A DNA stretch of 64,000 nucleotides from G963663315 sp965214205 (GCA_965214205.1 OZ243941.1:1178001-1242000), one strand, 5' to 3'. Numbered from the stretch's first letter, positions 16,661 through 25,815 are shown. The notes: a model not told the origin generated them from the letters alone. Program-made: numbers and translations.

Positions 16661-17566
16661 ATGACTTCCACGGCAGCGGAGCAACGCAACCGGAGAGCCC
16701 GCCTCCTGCTGCTTTCCCCAGCGTTGCTGCTGGTCATCTGTTTTCTGGTTCTGCCGCTTTGCATCATTGTCGTCTATTCGTTTCTGACTCCGGGCACTTA
16801 CGGCGGCGTGATCTGGGATTTTTCCTTCGAGTCCTACATCCAGTTTCTGTTCGAGCGGGATCTTTTCGATGACACTCTGGTATTTTCTTCGGCGTATCTG
16901 CAGATCTATTTCCGGTCATTCGTACAGGCGCTGGTCACAACCATCGCCTGTTTCCTGATCGGATTCCCCACCGCCTGGTATATCGCGACCCTGCCTGAGC
17001 GAAAAAAATACATGTGGGTGCTGTTGATTACCGTGCCATACTGGATCAATCTGCTGATCAGAACCATCGCGATGCTGTTTCTGGTACGCAATGAAGGGCC
17101 GCTCAATTATGCGCTGATATCCAGCGGCCTGATTGATGAGCCGATCAAGATCGCCTATACCAATTACGGGGTGGGGATCGGCCTGATCTACACGTATCTG
17201 CCGTTCATGGTATTGCCGTTGTACGCCGCGATCGAACGGTTCGATTTCCGTCTGGTGGAGGCGTCATACGATCTGTACGCTAATCGCTGGATTATTTTGC
17301 AAAAGATCATTTTCCCGCTGATCGTGCCTGGCATTGTCGCCGGGTCCTTGCTGGTGTTCATTCCAAGCCTGGGTTCCTTTATCGCGCCGGACCTGCTCGG
17401 AGGCGGGAAGAACCTGATGATCGGAAACCTGATCGCGCTGCAGTTTCAGGGCTCTCGCAACTGGCCGTTCGGCTCGGCCGCCGCCGTGATATTGATGACG
17501 GTGGTTTTGTGCGCGCTGATGCTGTATATCCGCCAGCAGAGCAGAAACCGTTTGCAGTTGCACTGA
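16661..17566 (+). CDS. potB: polyamine ABC transporter permease
   Basis: This is the first membrane subunit of the importer, 301 residues with six hydrophobic helices. The EAA-type loop that contacts the ATPase is VEASYDLYANRWIILQKIIF, near residue 205. It begins 10 bp after potA, and its stop TGA shares one base with the potC ATG. The ATG at 16661 places the first helix 14 residues in, as expected. The open frame upstream to 16442 only re-reads potA. Confidence 0.9.
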   Translation: MTSTAAEQRNRRARLLLLSPALLLVICFLVLPLCIIVVYSFLTPGTYGGVIWDFSFESYIQFLFERDLFDDTLVFSSAYLQIYFRSFVQALVTTIACFLIGFPTAWYIATLPERKKYMWVLLITVPYWINLLIRTIAMLFLVRNEGPLNYALISSGLIDEPIKIAYTNYGVGIGLIYTYLPFMVLPLYAAIERFDFRLVEASYDLYANRWIILQKIIFPLIVPGIVAGSLLVFIPSLGSFIAPDLLGGGKNLMIGNLIALQFQGSRNWPFGSAAAVILMTVVLCALMLYIRQQSRNRLQLH

Positions 17567-18378
17567 TGAAACCGGACAAAAAGACACGCGACCTCAAGCA
17601 ATATCCCGGTTTCGGGGGCATTACCTGGGCCTGTATGATATTCCTGTACGGCCCGCTGGTTATCATTGCCTTGTACTCGTTCAACGAGATTCGATCCATT
17701 ACCGTATGGGGCGGATTCAGTTTTTCCTGGTATGTGAAAGCGTTCAATAACGACCTGATCCAGCGCGCCACCTGGAACTCCATCGTCATTGCCGTGTCAG
17801 CGGCGACCCTGGCGACGATATTTGCCACGACAGCGGCGCTGGCCATCATTCGCAATCGACGCTTTCGGGGCCGGGAGGTGAGTATCGGCCTTATCAGTCT
17901 GCCGCTCATGGTGCCTGAAATCGTGACTGCGATCGCGTCACTGGTATTTTTCGTTCTGGTCGGTATCCCGCTCGGAATCGGCAGCATCCTGTTGGCCCAT
18001 ACCGTGTTCTGCATTCCCTTTGCCTACCTGCCGATCACGGCGCGGCTCGAAGGCATTGAAGGCCACTACGAGGAGGCGGCCAAGGACCTGTACGCCAGTG
18101 ATTGGCAGGCGTTCCGGTATGTCATGCTGCCGATGCTGTTTCCCGGTATCGTAGCCGGATTCATCCTGGCGTTCATTATTTCGCTGGATGATTTCATCAT
18201 TACCAATTTCGTGGCCGGACCGGGCGCCACCACCCTGCCGCTGGCGATATATGGCCTGGTCCGCACCGGGCTGACACCGGAAATAAACGCTGTATCAACC
18301 CTGCTTTTACTTGTTTCGATTATTTTTGTTACACTCTCGTATCTTTTGGGCAGAAAGCGTGACCAGAGCGTCCACTAG
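17566..18378 (+). CDS. potC: polyamine ABC transporter permease
   Basis: This is the second membrane subunit, 270 residues, six helices. The EAA-loop is YEEAAKDLYASDWQAFRYVM, near residue 170, followed by the PotC-typical AFIISLDDFIITNFVAGPG. The start codon overlaps the potB stop (TGATG), so the permease halves are translationally coupled. Forty-eight bp separate it from the binding-protein gene. Confidence 0.9.
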   Translation: MKPDKKTRDLKQYPGFGGITWACMIFLYGPLVIIALYSFNEIRSITVWGGFSFSWYVKAFNNDLIQRATWNSIVIAVSAATLATIFATTAALAIIRNRRFRGREVSIGLISLPLMVPEIVTAIASLVFFVLVGIPLGIGSILLAHTVFCIPFAYLPITARLEGIEGHYEEAAKDLYASDWQAFRYVMLPMLFPGIVAGFILAFIISLDDFIITNFVAGPGATTLPLAIYGLVRTGLTPEINAVSTLLLLVSIIFVTLSYLLGRKRDQSVH

Positions 18379-18426
18379 CGCCTGAACCCATTACTGATTA
18401 CCAATAACCATCCGAAGGAGGAGAAC

Positions 18427-19461
18427 ATGAAAAAAATCCTGCGCGTATTTACCGCGTTGCTATGTCTTGTATTCGTATCCGGCCCGGTAATGGCTGAAGG
18501 CAAGCTCAATATCTATAACTGGTTCGATTACCTTCCACAGGAACTGATCGACAAATTCTCTGCCGAGTATGACGTCGAGGTGACCATGGATACCTACGAT
18601 TCCAATGAATCGCTGCTGGCCAAGCTGAAGTCCGGGGTCACCGGCTACGACCTTGCGGTACCCGGCGACTATATGGTGCAGATACTGATCCAGGAAGGCA
18701 TGCTGGAACAGGTCAACGCGTCCGAGTTCGAAAACTTCGGCAACATGGACCCCAACTATATCGATGTGTACTTTGATCCGGGACGCAAATATTCGGTGCC
18801 CTATCAATGGGGAACAACCGGTTTCATGGTCGATACCGCTGTGTATGACGGGGACATTGATACCCTGGAAATCATTTTCAATCCGCCGCCGGAACTGCAA
18901 GGCAAAATCAATATGCTGAAAGACGTCAACGACGTGCTCAACGCGGGTCTGCGTTACCTTGGGCTGGACCGTTGCAATGAAAATCCGGAAGATCTCAAGA
19001 AACTGAATGACCTGCTGAGCAACGCTAAACAGCACTGGTTGAGTTTCAACTCGGACGGCGCCAAGGAAGTGCTGGTATCCGGTGACGCCGCGGTCGGGCA
19101 GATCTGGAATGGATTTGGTATGCGCGCCCGTGAAGAGAAACCGACTTTGAAATACGCTTATCCGAAGGAAGGATTTACCGGCTGGATGGATAATCTTGTG
19201 GCGTTGAAGGGCGGCCCCAATCTCGACAACGCTAAAAAGTTCATGAATTTCATGCTGGACCCTGAAAACGCCGCCACCCTGACCAACTTTGCCCGCTACA
19301 CCGCGGGAGTGTCTGGTACCACACCGTTTCTGGATGACGAGCTGAAGACCGCCCACGAAGTCAACCTGCCGGTGTCGGCGCCCGCGCCCGAGTTCGTGCC
19401 GCCTTGTTCTGACAATGTGATCCGGCTGTATGACCGCATCTGGACGAATTTGCTGAAGTAA
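18427..19461 (+). CDS. potD: periplasmic polyamine-binding protein (PotD/PotF type)
   Basis: This is the solute receptor of the importer, 344 residues. A Sec signal peptide (MKKILRVFTALLCLVFVSGP, then VMA) is predicted to be cut before residue 24. The mature start KLNIYNWFDYLPQELIDKF is characteristic of PotD/PotF, with the aromatic WFDY ligand-box residues. The region YSVPYQWGTTGFMVDT contains further ligand-facing residues of this family. A strong ribosome site (AAGGAGGAG) 7 bp before the ATG suits the extra binding protein such importers need. It is the last gene of the operon and converges with waaF. Confidence 0.9.
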   Translation: MKKILRVFTALLCLVFVSGPVMAEGKLNIYNWFDYLPQELIDKFSAEYDVEVTMDTYDSNESLLAKLKSGVTGYDLAVPGDYMVQILIQEGMLEQVNASEFENFGNMDPNYIDVYFDPGRKYSVPYQWGTTGFMVDTAVYDGDIDTLEIIFNPPPELQGKINMLKDVNDVLNAGLRYLGLDRCNENPEDLKKLNDLLSNAKQHWLSFNSDGAKEVLVSGDAAVGQIWNGFGMRAREEKPTLKYAYPKEGFTGWMDNLVALKGGPNLDNAKKFMNFMLDPENAATLTNFARYTAGVSGTTPFLDDELKTAHEVNLPVSAPAPEFVPPCSDNVIRLYDRIWTNLLK

Positions 19462-19470
19462 CCGGCTTTC

Positions 19471-19507
19471 CAGTCTGGGCCAGTCTGGGCGCCTTTTCGG
19501 GGCGCTC
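19471..19507. repeat. 10-bp tandem duplication and GC hairpin between potD and waaF
   Basis: CAGTCTGGGC occurs twice in a row (19471-19490). It is followed by a GGGCGCC/GGCGCTC stem of about 7 bp (19487-19493 with 19501-19507), one wobble pair and a 7-nt loop. There is no T tract on either strand, so it is at best a weak terminator for the convergent genes. Confidence 0.5.
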
Positions 19508-20516
19508 AGGCTGGTCCGATTTTCTCCAACACCCGGTCCGGGTCCAGTCGGGTCATGCAGTGGTGGTGTCGCAGCGGGCATTCCCGTTGAAAACACGGGC
19601 TGCATTCCAGATTGAGGTTTAAAAGGTCGGCGCGGTCGGTCAACGGTGGGGTAAACCCGGCGCTGGTCGCCCCGTACAGGGCGATCACATGTCGGCCAGT
19701 CGCGGCGGCGATATGCATCAGCCCGGAATCATTGGTCACAACAGTGCGGGTACAGGAAATCAGGTCCACGACTTCTTCGAGACGGGTCCGGCCAGTCAGG
19801 TCGATGCAGCCGTCCGCGCTCAGGTGATTGATTTGCCGGGCAATCGGCTGATCGTTTTTGGAGCCGAAAATCCAGACCTGCCAACCCGCCTGGATTCGGT
19901 CGCGGGCGACCTCGGCAAAATGCCCGGCCGGCCAGCGCTTGGCGGAACCGAACTCCGCTCCCGGACAAAAGGCCAGCGCCGGTTTGTCGAGTGTCAATCC
20001 AAACCGGGACCGGGTCGCGTTCAACTGCTCCCGGTTGACCTGTAACTCTGGATACGGAGGCATCCCTGAAACCGTTTGTTCCCGGTTGACGCCAAGCGAT
20101 GCATAACGCTGCACGTTCAAGGGCATGGTCCGGGTATCCAGGCGCCGGATATCATTCAGCAGCCCCCAGCGTTGTTCGCCGAGGTACCCGGTGCGTTTCG
20201 GAATGCCCGCAAACCAGGGAATCAGCGCGGACTTGAAAGATCCCGGCAATATGATTGCCTGATCAAAGCGGTATTGGCGAATGCTTCGCGCCAGTCTTCT
20301 GCGGGCGCCGAGTTGCAGCCTGCCGTGCCCGACCGGCATTTCGATGGTCGCGTGAACTTCGGGCATTCTTTTCAGGATCGGCTCGCTCCATCCGGGCGCG
20401 AGCGCCGTGATGCGGGTTTCCTGTGAACCGGCCTTGATGGTTTTGAACAGGCTTTGCGCCATCACCATATCCCCGACCCAGGAAGGGCCAACCACAAGAA
20501 GCCGGGAATCCGTCAC
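19506..20516 (-). CDS. waaF: ADP-heptose--LPS heptosyltransferase (WaaF-like)
   Basis: This GT9 glycosyltransferase should add heptose to the inner core of lipopolysaccharide at the cytoplasmic face of the inner membrane. The N-terminal VVGPSWVGDMVMAQSL and the ADP-heptose-binding segment FCPGAEFGSAKRWP are WaaF marks. TNDSGLMHIAAATGRHVIAL near residue 250 is the conserved donor-binding region, and a cysteine pair (ECSPCFQRECPL) closes the protein as in RfaF. Length is 336 residues. I chose the GTG at 20516 because it overlaps the upstream stop (GTGA); the ATG at 20558 would add 14 residues inside the previous gene. It lies downstream of the zinc-finger gene and ilvE. Confidence 0.9.
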   Translation of the reverse strand: MTDSRLLVVGPSWVGDMVMAQSLFKTIKAGSQETRITALAPGWSEPILKRMPEVHATIEMPVGHGRLQLGARRRLARSIRQYRFDQAIILPGSFKSALIPWFAGIPKRTGYLGEQRWGLLNDIRRLDTRTMPLNVQRYASLGVNREQTVSGMPPYPELQVNREQLNATRSRFGLTLDKPALAFCPGAEFGSAKRWPAGHFAEVARDRIQAGWQVWIFGSKNDQPIARQINHLSADGCIDLTGRTRLEEVVDLISCTRTVVTNDSGLMHIAAATGRHVIALYGATSAGFTPPLTDRADLLNLNLECSPCFQRECPLRHHHCMTRLDPDRVLEKIGPA

Positions 20517-20746
20517 TGCCGGTTTATGAGCGCATAAAGCGTCCCGCAATAAGGGCAAAGCTCCTGCCCGCTGTCTTCAATCGGTAAATAGACTTTCGGA
20601 TGGGAATCCCACAGGCGTTTGCCGGGCATGGGACAATGCAATGGCAGATCCGCCGCGGTGACTTCAACCCGGTCACGGTCATTCGGCACATCGCTGCCGT
20701 CTGGCGGCGCCTCTGCGGTCGTGTCGGTTGTACGGAGTTCAGACAT
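20513..20746 (-). CDS. small zinc-finger protein (zf-CHCC, NDUFS6-like)
   Basis: This is a 77-residue protein whose C-terminal half carries the CHCC zinc-binding pattern: cysteine in LPLHCPMP, histidine in DSHPKVYLPI and the paired cysteines of ELCPYCGTLY. Family members include the bacterial relatives of mitochondrial complex I subunit NDUFS6, but most small bacterial ones have no proven role. It overlaps ilvE at its start (8 bp) and waaF at its end (4 bp), so the three are one tight transcription unit. The N-terminal 30 residues look disordered. Confidence 0.85.
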   Translation of the reverse strand: MSELRTTDTTAEAPPDGSDVPNDRDRVEVTAADLPLHCPMPGKRLWDSHPKVYLPIEDSGQELCPYCGTLYALINRQ

Positions 20747-21662
20747 AGGTCAACCAATCCTCATATTCCGGGATGCGGCCATGCACGGCATCGAAGAACC
20801 GGGACTGGATTCTTTCGGTGACCGGCCCGCGGGAGCCGCTGCCGATCCGGCGATTGTCCAGTTCGCGTATCGGCGTGACTTCCGCAGCGGTGCCGGTGAA
20901 GAAGGCTTCGTCGCAAATATAGACCTCATCGCGGGTAATCCGTTTCTCAACCAGTTCCAGACCTTCGTCCTCGATGATTTTGATGACCGTGCTGCGGGTG
21001 ATGCCATCGAGAGCCGAAGTCAGATCCGGGGTATAGATCACGTTGTCCCGTACAATGAACAAGTTCTCGCCGCTGCCTTCCATCACAAAACCATTGGTAT
21101 CCAGCAACAAGGCCTCATCGTAACCCGTGTCGATGGCCTCCTGCAGCGCCAGCATCGAGTTGATATAGTGGCCGTTGGCCTTGGCCCGGCACATCGCGAC
21201 ATTGACATGATGGCGGGTGTAGGACGACACCCGCACACGGATACCGGACCGGAGGCTCTCTTCGCCCAGGTATGTTCCCCATTCCCAGGCGGCCACAATG
21301 ACATGCACCTTCAGATTGTCCGCCCGAATCCCCATTCCTTCCGAGCCATAGAAGACCATGGGCCGCAAATACCCGGTTTCCAGATTGTTCTGCCTGATCG
21401 CTTCGATCTGCGCGTCAATCAGCGCCTGCTGGTCAAAGGGAATTTCCATGCCGAGGATATGAGCGGACTGGAACAACCGCCGGGTATGCTCCCGGAGACG
21501 GAAAATCGCGGTATCCCCCGCGTCCGTCCGGTAAGCCCGCACTCCCTCGAACGCGCCCATCCCGTAATGCAGGGTATGGGTCAGCACATGGGTGGTGGCG
21601 TCCCGCCACGGGACCATTTCCCCATCCATCCATATTACGCCATCGCGGTCACTGAACGACAT
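20739..21662 (-). CDS. ilvE: branched-chain amino acid aminotransferase
   Basis: This fold-type IV PLP enzyme transaminates leucine, isoleucine and valine with 2-oxoglutarate. The PLP lysine is expected at K161 in CRAKANGHYINSM. The dimer motif HYGMGAFEGVRAY lies at 32-44, and the cofactor-phosphate motif EVYICDEAFFTGTAAEVTPI near the C-terminus. The length, 307 residues, is exactly family-like. GGAGGAG upstream of the ATG is a strong ribosome site. It heads the ilvE-zinc finger-waaF unit; glnE lies 122 bp upstream. Confidence 0.95.
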   Translation of the reverse strand: MSFSDRDGVIWMDGEMVPWRDATTHVLTHTLHYGMGAFEGVRAYRTDAGDTAIFRLREHTRRLFQSAHILGMEIPFDQQALIDAQIEAIRQNNLETGYLRPMVFYGSEGMGIRADNLKVHVIVAAWEWGTYLGEESLRSGIRVRVSSYTRHHVNVAMCRAKANGHYINSMLALQEAIDTGYDEALLLDTNGFVMEGSGENLFIVRDNVIYTPDLTSALDGITRSTVIKIIEDEGLELVEKRITRDEVYICDEAFFTGTAAEVTPIRELDNRRIGSGSRGPVTERIQSRFFDAVHGRIPEYEDWLTYV

Positions 21663-21784
21663 GATCTCCTCCAGCGACCGGCTTGTTTGTCAATGTTTTT
21701 CCCGCAGGCGCTGTTTCCACGTTTATGCTCCAGTTCAAGGTTCTCGCAATCCGGTTGTAAAATAAACCACTGGCCTTCAATCTG

Positions 21785-24676
21785 TCAACCAAAAGCCTGT
21801 TGCCAGACCTCTTTCACGGCCTGTCGTTCGGCCAGTAACGCCCCCTGTTCGATCAGAACCGGGCGATCCATCAGTTTCAGATCCAGCGACTGGCGCAGCC
21901 AGGTCTGATAGCTGGTCAGCAGCCGCTCGCCGACCGCCGCGTCAATAATGTCATGGGCAATCAGCGCCCGGATCGAATCGGCGGTGGTCCGGGGTTCGGT
22001 CAGACCCGGACAGGCATGAGCGTGACGCAGAACCCAGTACTGTATCAGGAATTCTATATCGACAATGCCGCCTTCATCCAGTTTGATATCGTACATCTGT
22101 TCGGTTGACTTGCAGTTTTCCTGAATCATCTTGCGGCGCATCCCGGTAATGTCATCGACCAGTTGATCCGGGTCCCGCTCCATCGCCAGAATCTCCGCCC
22201 GGGCCCGCTCGAACTGATTGACCAGATCCCGGTCGCCGACCACTACGCGGGCGCGAACCAGCGCCTGATGTTCCCATGTCCAGGCCTTATGGATCTGATA
22301 ATCGAAAAATCCCGAAAGTGAAACCGCCAGGGTGCCGCTGCGTCCGCCCGGACGCAGCCGCATGTCCGTTTTGTAGAGTAACCCGGCCTGGGTTCTGGCG
22401 CTCAGCAGATGCACCAGCCTTTGCCCCACGCGGCTGTAAAAGTATTCGGCCCGGCTCCTGGGAACGGCGCTGTCCGCCCGCGCCGGATCAAAGCAGACCA
22501 CGACATCCAGGTCTGAATGATAACCGAGCTCGCCGCTGGCGAACTTGCCGTATGCAATTACCCCGCCGGGGCAGGGAGCCGGACCCTGTTTGTCTTCAAC
22601 AAACCGGATGGCATCGTCAAACACATGGTTCAGCAATACTTCCGCCAACTGGACCAGCGCCCGGTGCACATCCGCCACACTCAATACCTTCGATACGTCC
22701 GCCGCCGCAATCCGAAGTACCTGGGCATGTTGAAATTCACGCAACGCATGCATCCGGCCCTCGGCGTCATTCGCGTCCAGTTGAGCCAGGCGACGCTCCA
22801 GTTCACTTCCCAGCTCCCGGTCGTTCCGGTTCCGGATATCCATGATTGGATGCAGCAGCTCATCGAGGATTACCGGATGGAGGCCGATATGTCTCGAGAT
22901 CCATGGACTGGCGGCGCACAGGTGCAGCAGTTGCTTCAGTGCGATCGGATTCTCGATCAGCAGGCTGAGATAAGCTGAACGACGCCCGATGGACTCGATT
23001 ACGCTGATAAACGCCGCCATTGCGCGCCCGGTATCATTGTGTGTACCGGCCTCCTTTAGCGCCAGCGGGATCAGGCGGTCTATGCGGTCGCGTTCAATTC
23101 CGGAGAAAGCCTGATACAGTCGGCCTTCCCGGAATGCCTTCAGCAGCTGCGGGGTCGAGTTTGAAGGCTCGAACCCGATCCGGCTCAGGGCTTCGCGGGA
23201 CTGCGCCTCATCCAGCTTCCCCTGCCACAGATCAACCAGTTGCTTCTGGCTGTGGTTGCCGACGCGAGGCGAATCCGCGGCTTCATCCAGAATCATCCGG
23301 AACTGGCTGTGGACCAGATTCCGATGTGCCTCGAGTTGCCTTATGTAGTGGTCCCAACTGTCAAAACCCATACTCCAGGCCAGACGGACCTGATCGGTCT
23401 GTGATTGCGGCAGCGTCTGGGTTTGTCTGTCCTGAGTCATCTGCAATCGGTGTTCAGTGTTACGTAAAAACCGATAGGCTGCGGTCAACCCGGTACGAAC
23501 TTCCTCATCTATCACGCCCAGGTTTTGCAAGGCGTTCATCGCCGCATACAATGACGAGGTTTGCAGGAGGCTTTCACGCCCGCCCCGAATCAGTTGATGG
23601 CTTTGAATCAGGAATTCCACTTCCCGGATGCCGCCCCAACCCAGTTTGATATTCTGTTCGGAGTCGGCCTGTTCGAGCTCACGCTCGATCATGCCTTTCA
23701 TCTCCCGGATCGAGTCGAACGCGCCAAAATCCAGATACTTGCGATAGACGAACGGTTTCAGTATGTCAAAAATTTCCCGCCCGGCATTGTCATTACCGGC
23801 CACCTGCCGGGCCTTGATCAATGCGTAACGCTCCCAGTCGCGGCCATGGGTCTGGTAATAGTGTTCCATGGCCGGGCAGGACAATACCAGAGGGCCGTTA
23901 CCGCCATTCGGCCGCAACCGCATGTCGGTGCGGAACACCAGGCCATCCGTGGTCAACGTCGCGATCGCCGAGATTATTTTCTGCCCCAGTTTTATGAAGT
24001 AGACCTGATTGTCCACGCCGTCCTGTCCCGACTCCGGGCGGGTATGTCCGGGATGATCGTAGGCAAATATCAAATCCACATCCGAGGAATAATTCAGTTC
24101 GGAACCGCCCAGCTTGCCCAGCCCCAGAACCACCATCGAAGCCGGCTCCCCGTTGACCCCGAACGGCTTGCCAAGCCTTTCCGACAACCATCGTGAATGG
24201 TGGCTGAGAGCGAGAGCGATGGCTTGTTCCGCAAGCGCCGACAAATCACTCATGGTTTCTTCCAGATCCGAAAAACCGGCCAGATCCCGCCAGGCAATCC
24301 TCACCATCTCCCGCCGTCGCGCCTGACGCAATTTTCGATGCAGCGCTGCCTCATCGGCACAGCGCCCGACACGCTCGGCGATCACGCCGCGATAGCCACC
24401 GGGTGAATACGATCTGTCCAGGTCTCCGCTTTCAAGCAGACCGAACAACAGCATGGGGTCGGAAATACAGGTTTGGCTGATGAAATCACTGCAAGCCCAG
24501 ACCGCTTTCAATTCCGGGCGGGACTGGCAACGCTGGAACGCTTCAGCCTCGCTGTCGGCCAGACCACCGCGGGTCATTGACTCCACGAATCGTTGCCATT
24601 GCCGCTCGGCATCCTGTTCGAGCGTCCGGGGCAGACTGGCAGGCGTCACTTTACGAGGGTTATACCCATGAGTCAT
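21785..24676 (-). CDS. glnE: bifunctional glutamine synthetase adenylyltransferase/deadenylase
   Basis: This enzyme adds AMP to glutamine synthetase and removes it again in response to PII and glutamine. The protein has two nucleotidyltransferase domains. One domain carries LGLGKLGGSELNYSSDVDL near residue 165 and the other AYGKFASGELGYHSDLDVV near residue 690, each with the G-x-G/D-x-D catalytic layout. Each is followed by its regulatory helical bundle with EGGI/GGIREVEF-type signatures. Length is about 963 residues from the ATG at 24676, close to the 946 of E. coli. A TTG at 24700 would add eight residues (MTTTPARP). Confidence 0.95.
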   Translation of the reverse strand: MTHGYNPRKVTPASLPRTLEQDAERQWQRFVESMTRGGLADSEAEAFQRCQSRPELKAVWACSDFISQTCISDPMLLFGLLESGDLDRSYSPGGYRGVIAERVGRCADEAALHRKLRQARRREMVRIAWRDLAGFSDLEETMSDLSALAEQAIALALSHHSRWLSERLGKPFGVNGEPASMVVLGLGKLGGSELNYSSDVDLIFAYDHPGHTRPESGQDGVDNQVYFIKLGQKIISAIATLTTDGLVFRTDMRLRPNGGNGPLVLSCPAMEHYYQTHGRDWERYALIKARQVAGNDNAGREIFDILKPFVYRKYLDFGAFDSIREMKGMIERELEQADSEQNIKLGWGGIREVEFLIQSHQLIRGGRESLLQTSSLYAAMNALQNLGVIDEEVRTGLTAAYRFLRNTEHRLQMTQDRQTQTLPQSQTDQVRLAWSMGFDSWDHYIRQLEAHRNLVHSQFRMILDEAADSPRVGNHSQKQLVDLWQGKLDEAQSREALSRIGFEPSNSTPQLLKAFREGRLYQAFSGIERDRIDRLIPLALKEAGTHNDTGRAMAAFISVIESIGRRSAYLSLLIENPIALKQLLHLCAASPWISRHIGLHPVILDELLHPIMDIRNRNDRELGSELERRLAQLDANDAEGRMHALREFQHAQVLRIAAADVSKVLSVADVHRALVQLAEVLLNHVFDDAIRFVEDKQGPAPCPGGVIAYGKFASGELGYHSDLDVVVCFDPARADSAVPRSRAEYFYSRVGQRLVHLLSARTQAGLLYKTDMRLRPGGRSGTLAVSLSGFFDYQIHKAWTWEHQALVRARVVVGDRDLVNQFERARAEILAMERDPDQLVDDITGMRRKMIQENCKSTEQMYDIKLDEGGIVDIEFLIQYWVLRHAHACPGLTEPRTTADSIRALIAHDIIDAAVGERLLTSYQTWLRQSLDLKLMDRPVLIEQGALLAERQAVKEVWQQAFG

Positions 24677-24730
24677 GGGTCTTGCAGGAGTAGTGGTCAA
24701 CAGGATTACAATACCGGATTGGTGGCAGTT

Positions 24731-24736
24731 ATTATA
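24731..24736 (-). promoter_or_regulatory. candidate -10 element of glnE
   Basis: A perfect TATAAT on the minus strand would start transcription near 24724, about 48 bp before the glnE ATG. No good -35 hexamer is seen at the right spacing. Confidence 0.3.
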
Positions 24737-24778
24737 AACGAACAGTGAAACCGGGAGTAGCCTGTCGGGAGGACATTC

Positions 24779-24826
24779 ATGCGTGAAGCCGCGATTGTCG
24801 CTACTCAGATGGCATGTACGGGATGA
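24779..24826 (+). pseudogene. 5' remnant of a nitrilase-family gene (N-carbamoylputrescine amidase-like)
   Basis: A 15-codon frame reads MREAAIVATQMACTG then TGA. It is preceded by GGGAGGAC with ideal spacing to the ATG. The string VATQMAC matches the N-terminus of N-carbamoylputrescine amidohydrolase (AguB), which usually runs V-A-A-T-Q-M-A-C before continuing for about 290 residues. Here the frame ends at once and the opposite-strand cupin gene begins, so the rest of the gene would have been deleted. It could be a chance peptide, but the combination of ribosome site and motif is hard to ignore. Confidence 0.4.
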
Positions 24827-25234
24827 TCAGGTTTGTTCTGAATCTTGATCGCGCGTCGTCCACGGTACATGCATGTCCGGCGCATCGTGGTAGACATCGG
24901 GCGTGAAACGCGGCGTGCACAGGCAGTAAACGATCAAATCGTTATCCGTCTCGTTGCAAATTCGCTGTGCGCACCCTGCTGGTACGACCACCACATCGCT
25001 GAGACCGACTTCGGTTGGCGCCACACCGTCCAATTCCATGATCCCCGTCCCCTCGACAATCAGGTACCGCTCGTCGACATCGAGACGGTGCCACCTCGTT
25101 CTGGTCCGGGCCGCGACCCTGACCCGGGCGATGGACAGGGCCGGGTCTTCGGAGGTGTTGTAAATCTCAGTAACAAAGCAGTTCTCTTTGAAGAAGTACT
25201 GACGGGCCGGCACACGCACGATTTGCGGCTTCAT
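24827..25234 (-). CDS. small single-domain cupin protein
   Basis: This 135-residue protein has a single cupin barrel. The first motif is represented by RTRWHRLDVDERYLIVEGTG (about 46-65) and the second by VVVVPAGCAQRICNETDND. The first motif keeps a histidine and a glutamate, while the second lacks the usual histidine, so metal binding may be reduced. Similar small cupins act as sugar isomerases, dioxygenases or binding domains, so no function can be assigned. It follows the RidA gene on the same strand at 79 bp and ends directly against the amidase remnant. Confidence 0.75.
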   Translation of the reverse strand: MKPQIVRVPARQYFFKENCFVTEIYNTSEDPALSIARVRVAARTRTRWHRLDVDERYLIVEGTGIMELDGVAPTEVGLSDVVVVPAGCAQRICNETDNDLIVYCLCTPRFTPDVYHDAPDMHVPWTTRDQDSEQT

Positions 25235-25313
25235 GATTCGGATATGTCCCTGGAGTTCATCAGCCTGACGCGGGAATCCGGTGAATTGGTTTCGGGCTAT
25301 TCCTTAGGCAGGG

Positions 25314-25733
25314 TCAATTCGGGATAACGGCGGTGACTTCAATCTCCATGACCCATTCCGGGCGAGCCAGACCATTTACGATCAGCCCGGTAGAAACCGG
25401 GTATACGCCCTTCAACCACTTGCCGATAGCCTGGTAGACATCGTCCCGGTAAGCGCGGTCTGTAATATAGACCTGTATCCGGCAGATATGACTTAACTCC
25501 GACCCCGCTTCTTCGAGCAGTTGTTTTACGTTTTGCATGGCGCGGTCAGCCTGGGCGTAGGGGGTCATATCTTCGATATTTTCAAAGTTGTCCATATCCT
25601 GGCCGACCTGGCCGCGAACAAAAACCAGGGTACCTTCGGCCTTGACCACCTGGCACAGGTCGTTGTCGAGTTTCTGGTTGGGGTAGGTTTCACGGGTATT
25701 GAATTTTCGATAGCGTTGGTGTGTGTGGGGCAT
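25314..25733 (-). CDS. RidA/YjgF-family imine or enamine deaminase
   Basis: This 139-residue protein belongs to the RidA superfamily, trimeric cytosolic proteins that hydrolyse reactive enamines and imines made by PLP enzymes or flavin oxidases. The conserved ADRAMQNVKQLLEEAGS helix, the VYITD strand and the C-terminal ARPEWVMEIEVTAVI are present; the arginine in ARPEW is the likely carboxylate-binding residue. The ATG at 25733 fits the family start. The frame continues upstream to 26048 but crosses the intergenic region, so the longer version is rejected. It is divergent from aat. Confidence 0.85.
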   Translation of the reverse strand: MPHTHQRYRKFNTRETYPNQKLDNDLCQVVKAEGTLVFVRGQVGQDMDNFENIEDMTPYAQADRAMQNVKQLLEEAGSELSHICRIQVYITDRAYRDDVYQAIGKWLKGVYPVSTGLIVNGLARPEWVMEIEVTAVIPN

Positions 25734-25815
25734 GGCTTTGATTCTTGATTGTTCCTTGCGGGGGAGGGTGATTTTCCGAAGTGAGCATATCATGTGGACA
25801 ACCATTTCCGCTATA

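Noticed and set aside
20619..21908. 429-residue plus-strand open frame opposite the zinc-finger gene and ilvE
   Set aside because: It is antisense to clear ilvE and zinc-finger coding sequence, has no recognisable motif and reflects the GC-rich codon pattern of the true strand.
22276..22845. 189-residue plus-strand frame within glnE
   Set aside because: It is antisense to the second glnE catalytic domain and rich in Arg/Pro/Ser, typical of a shadow frame.
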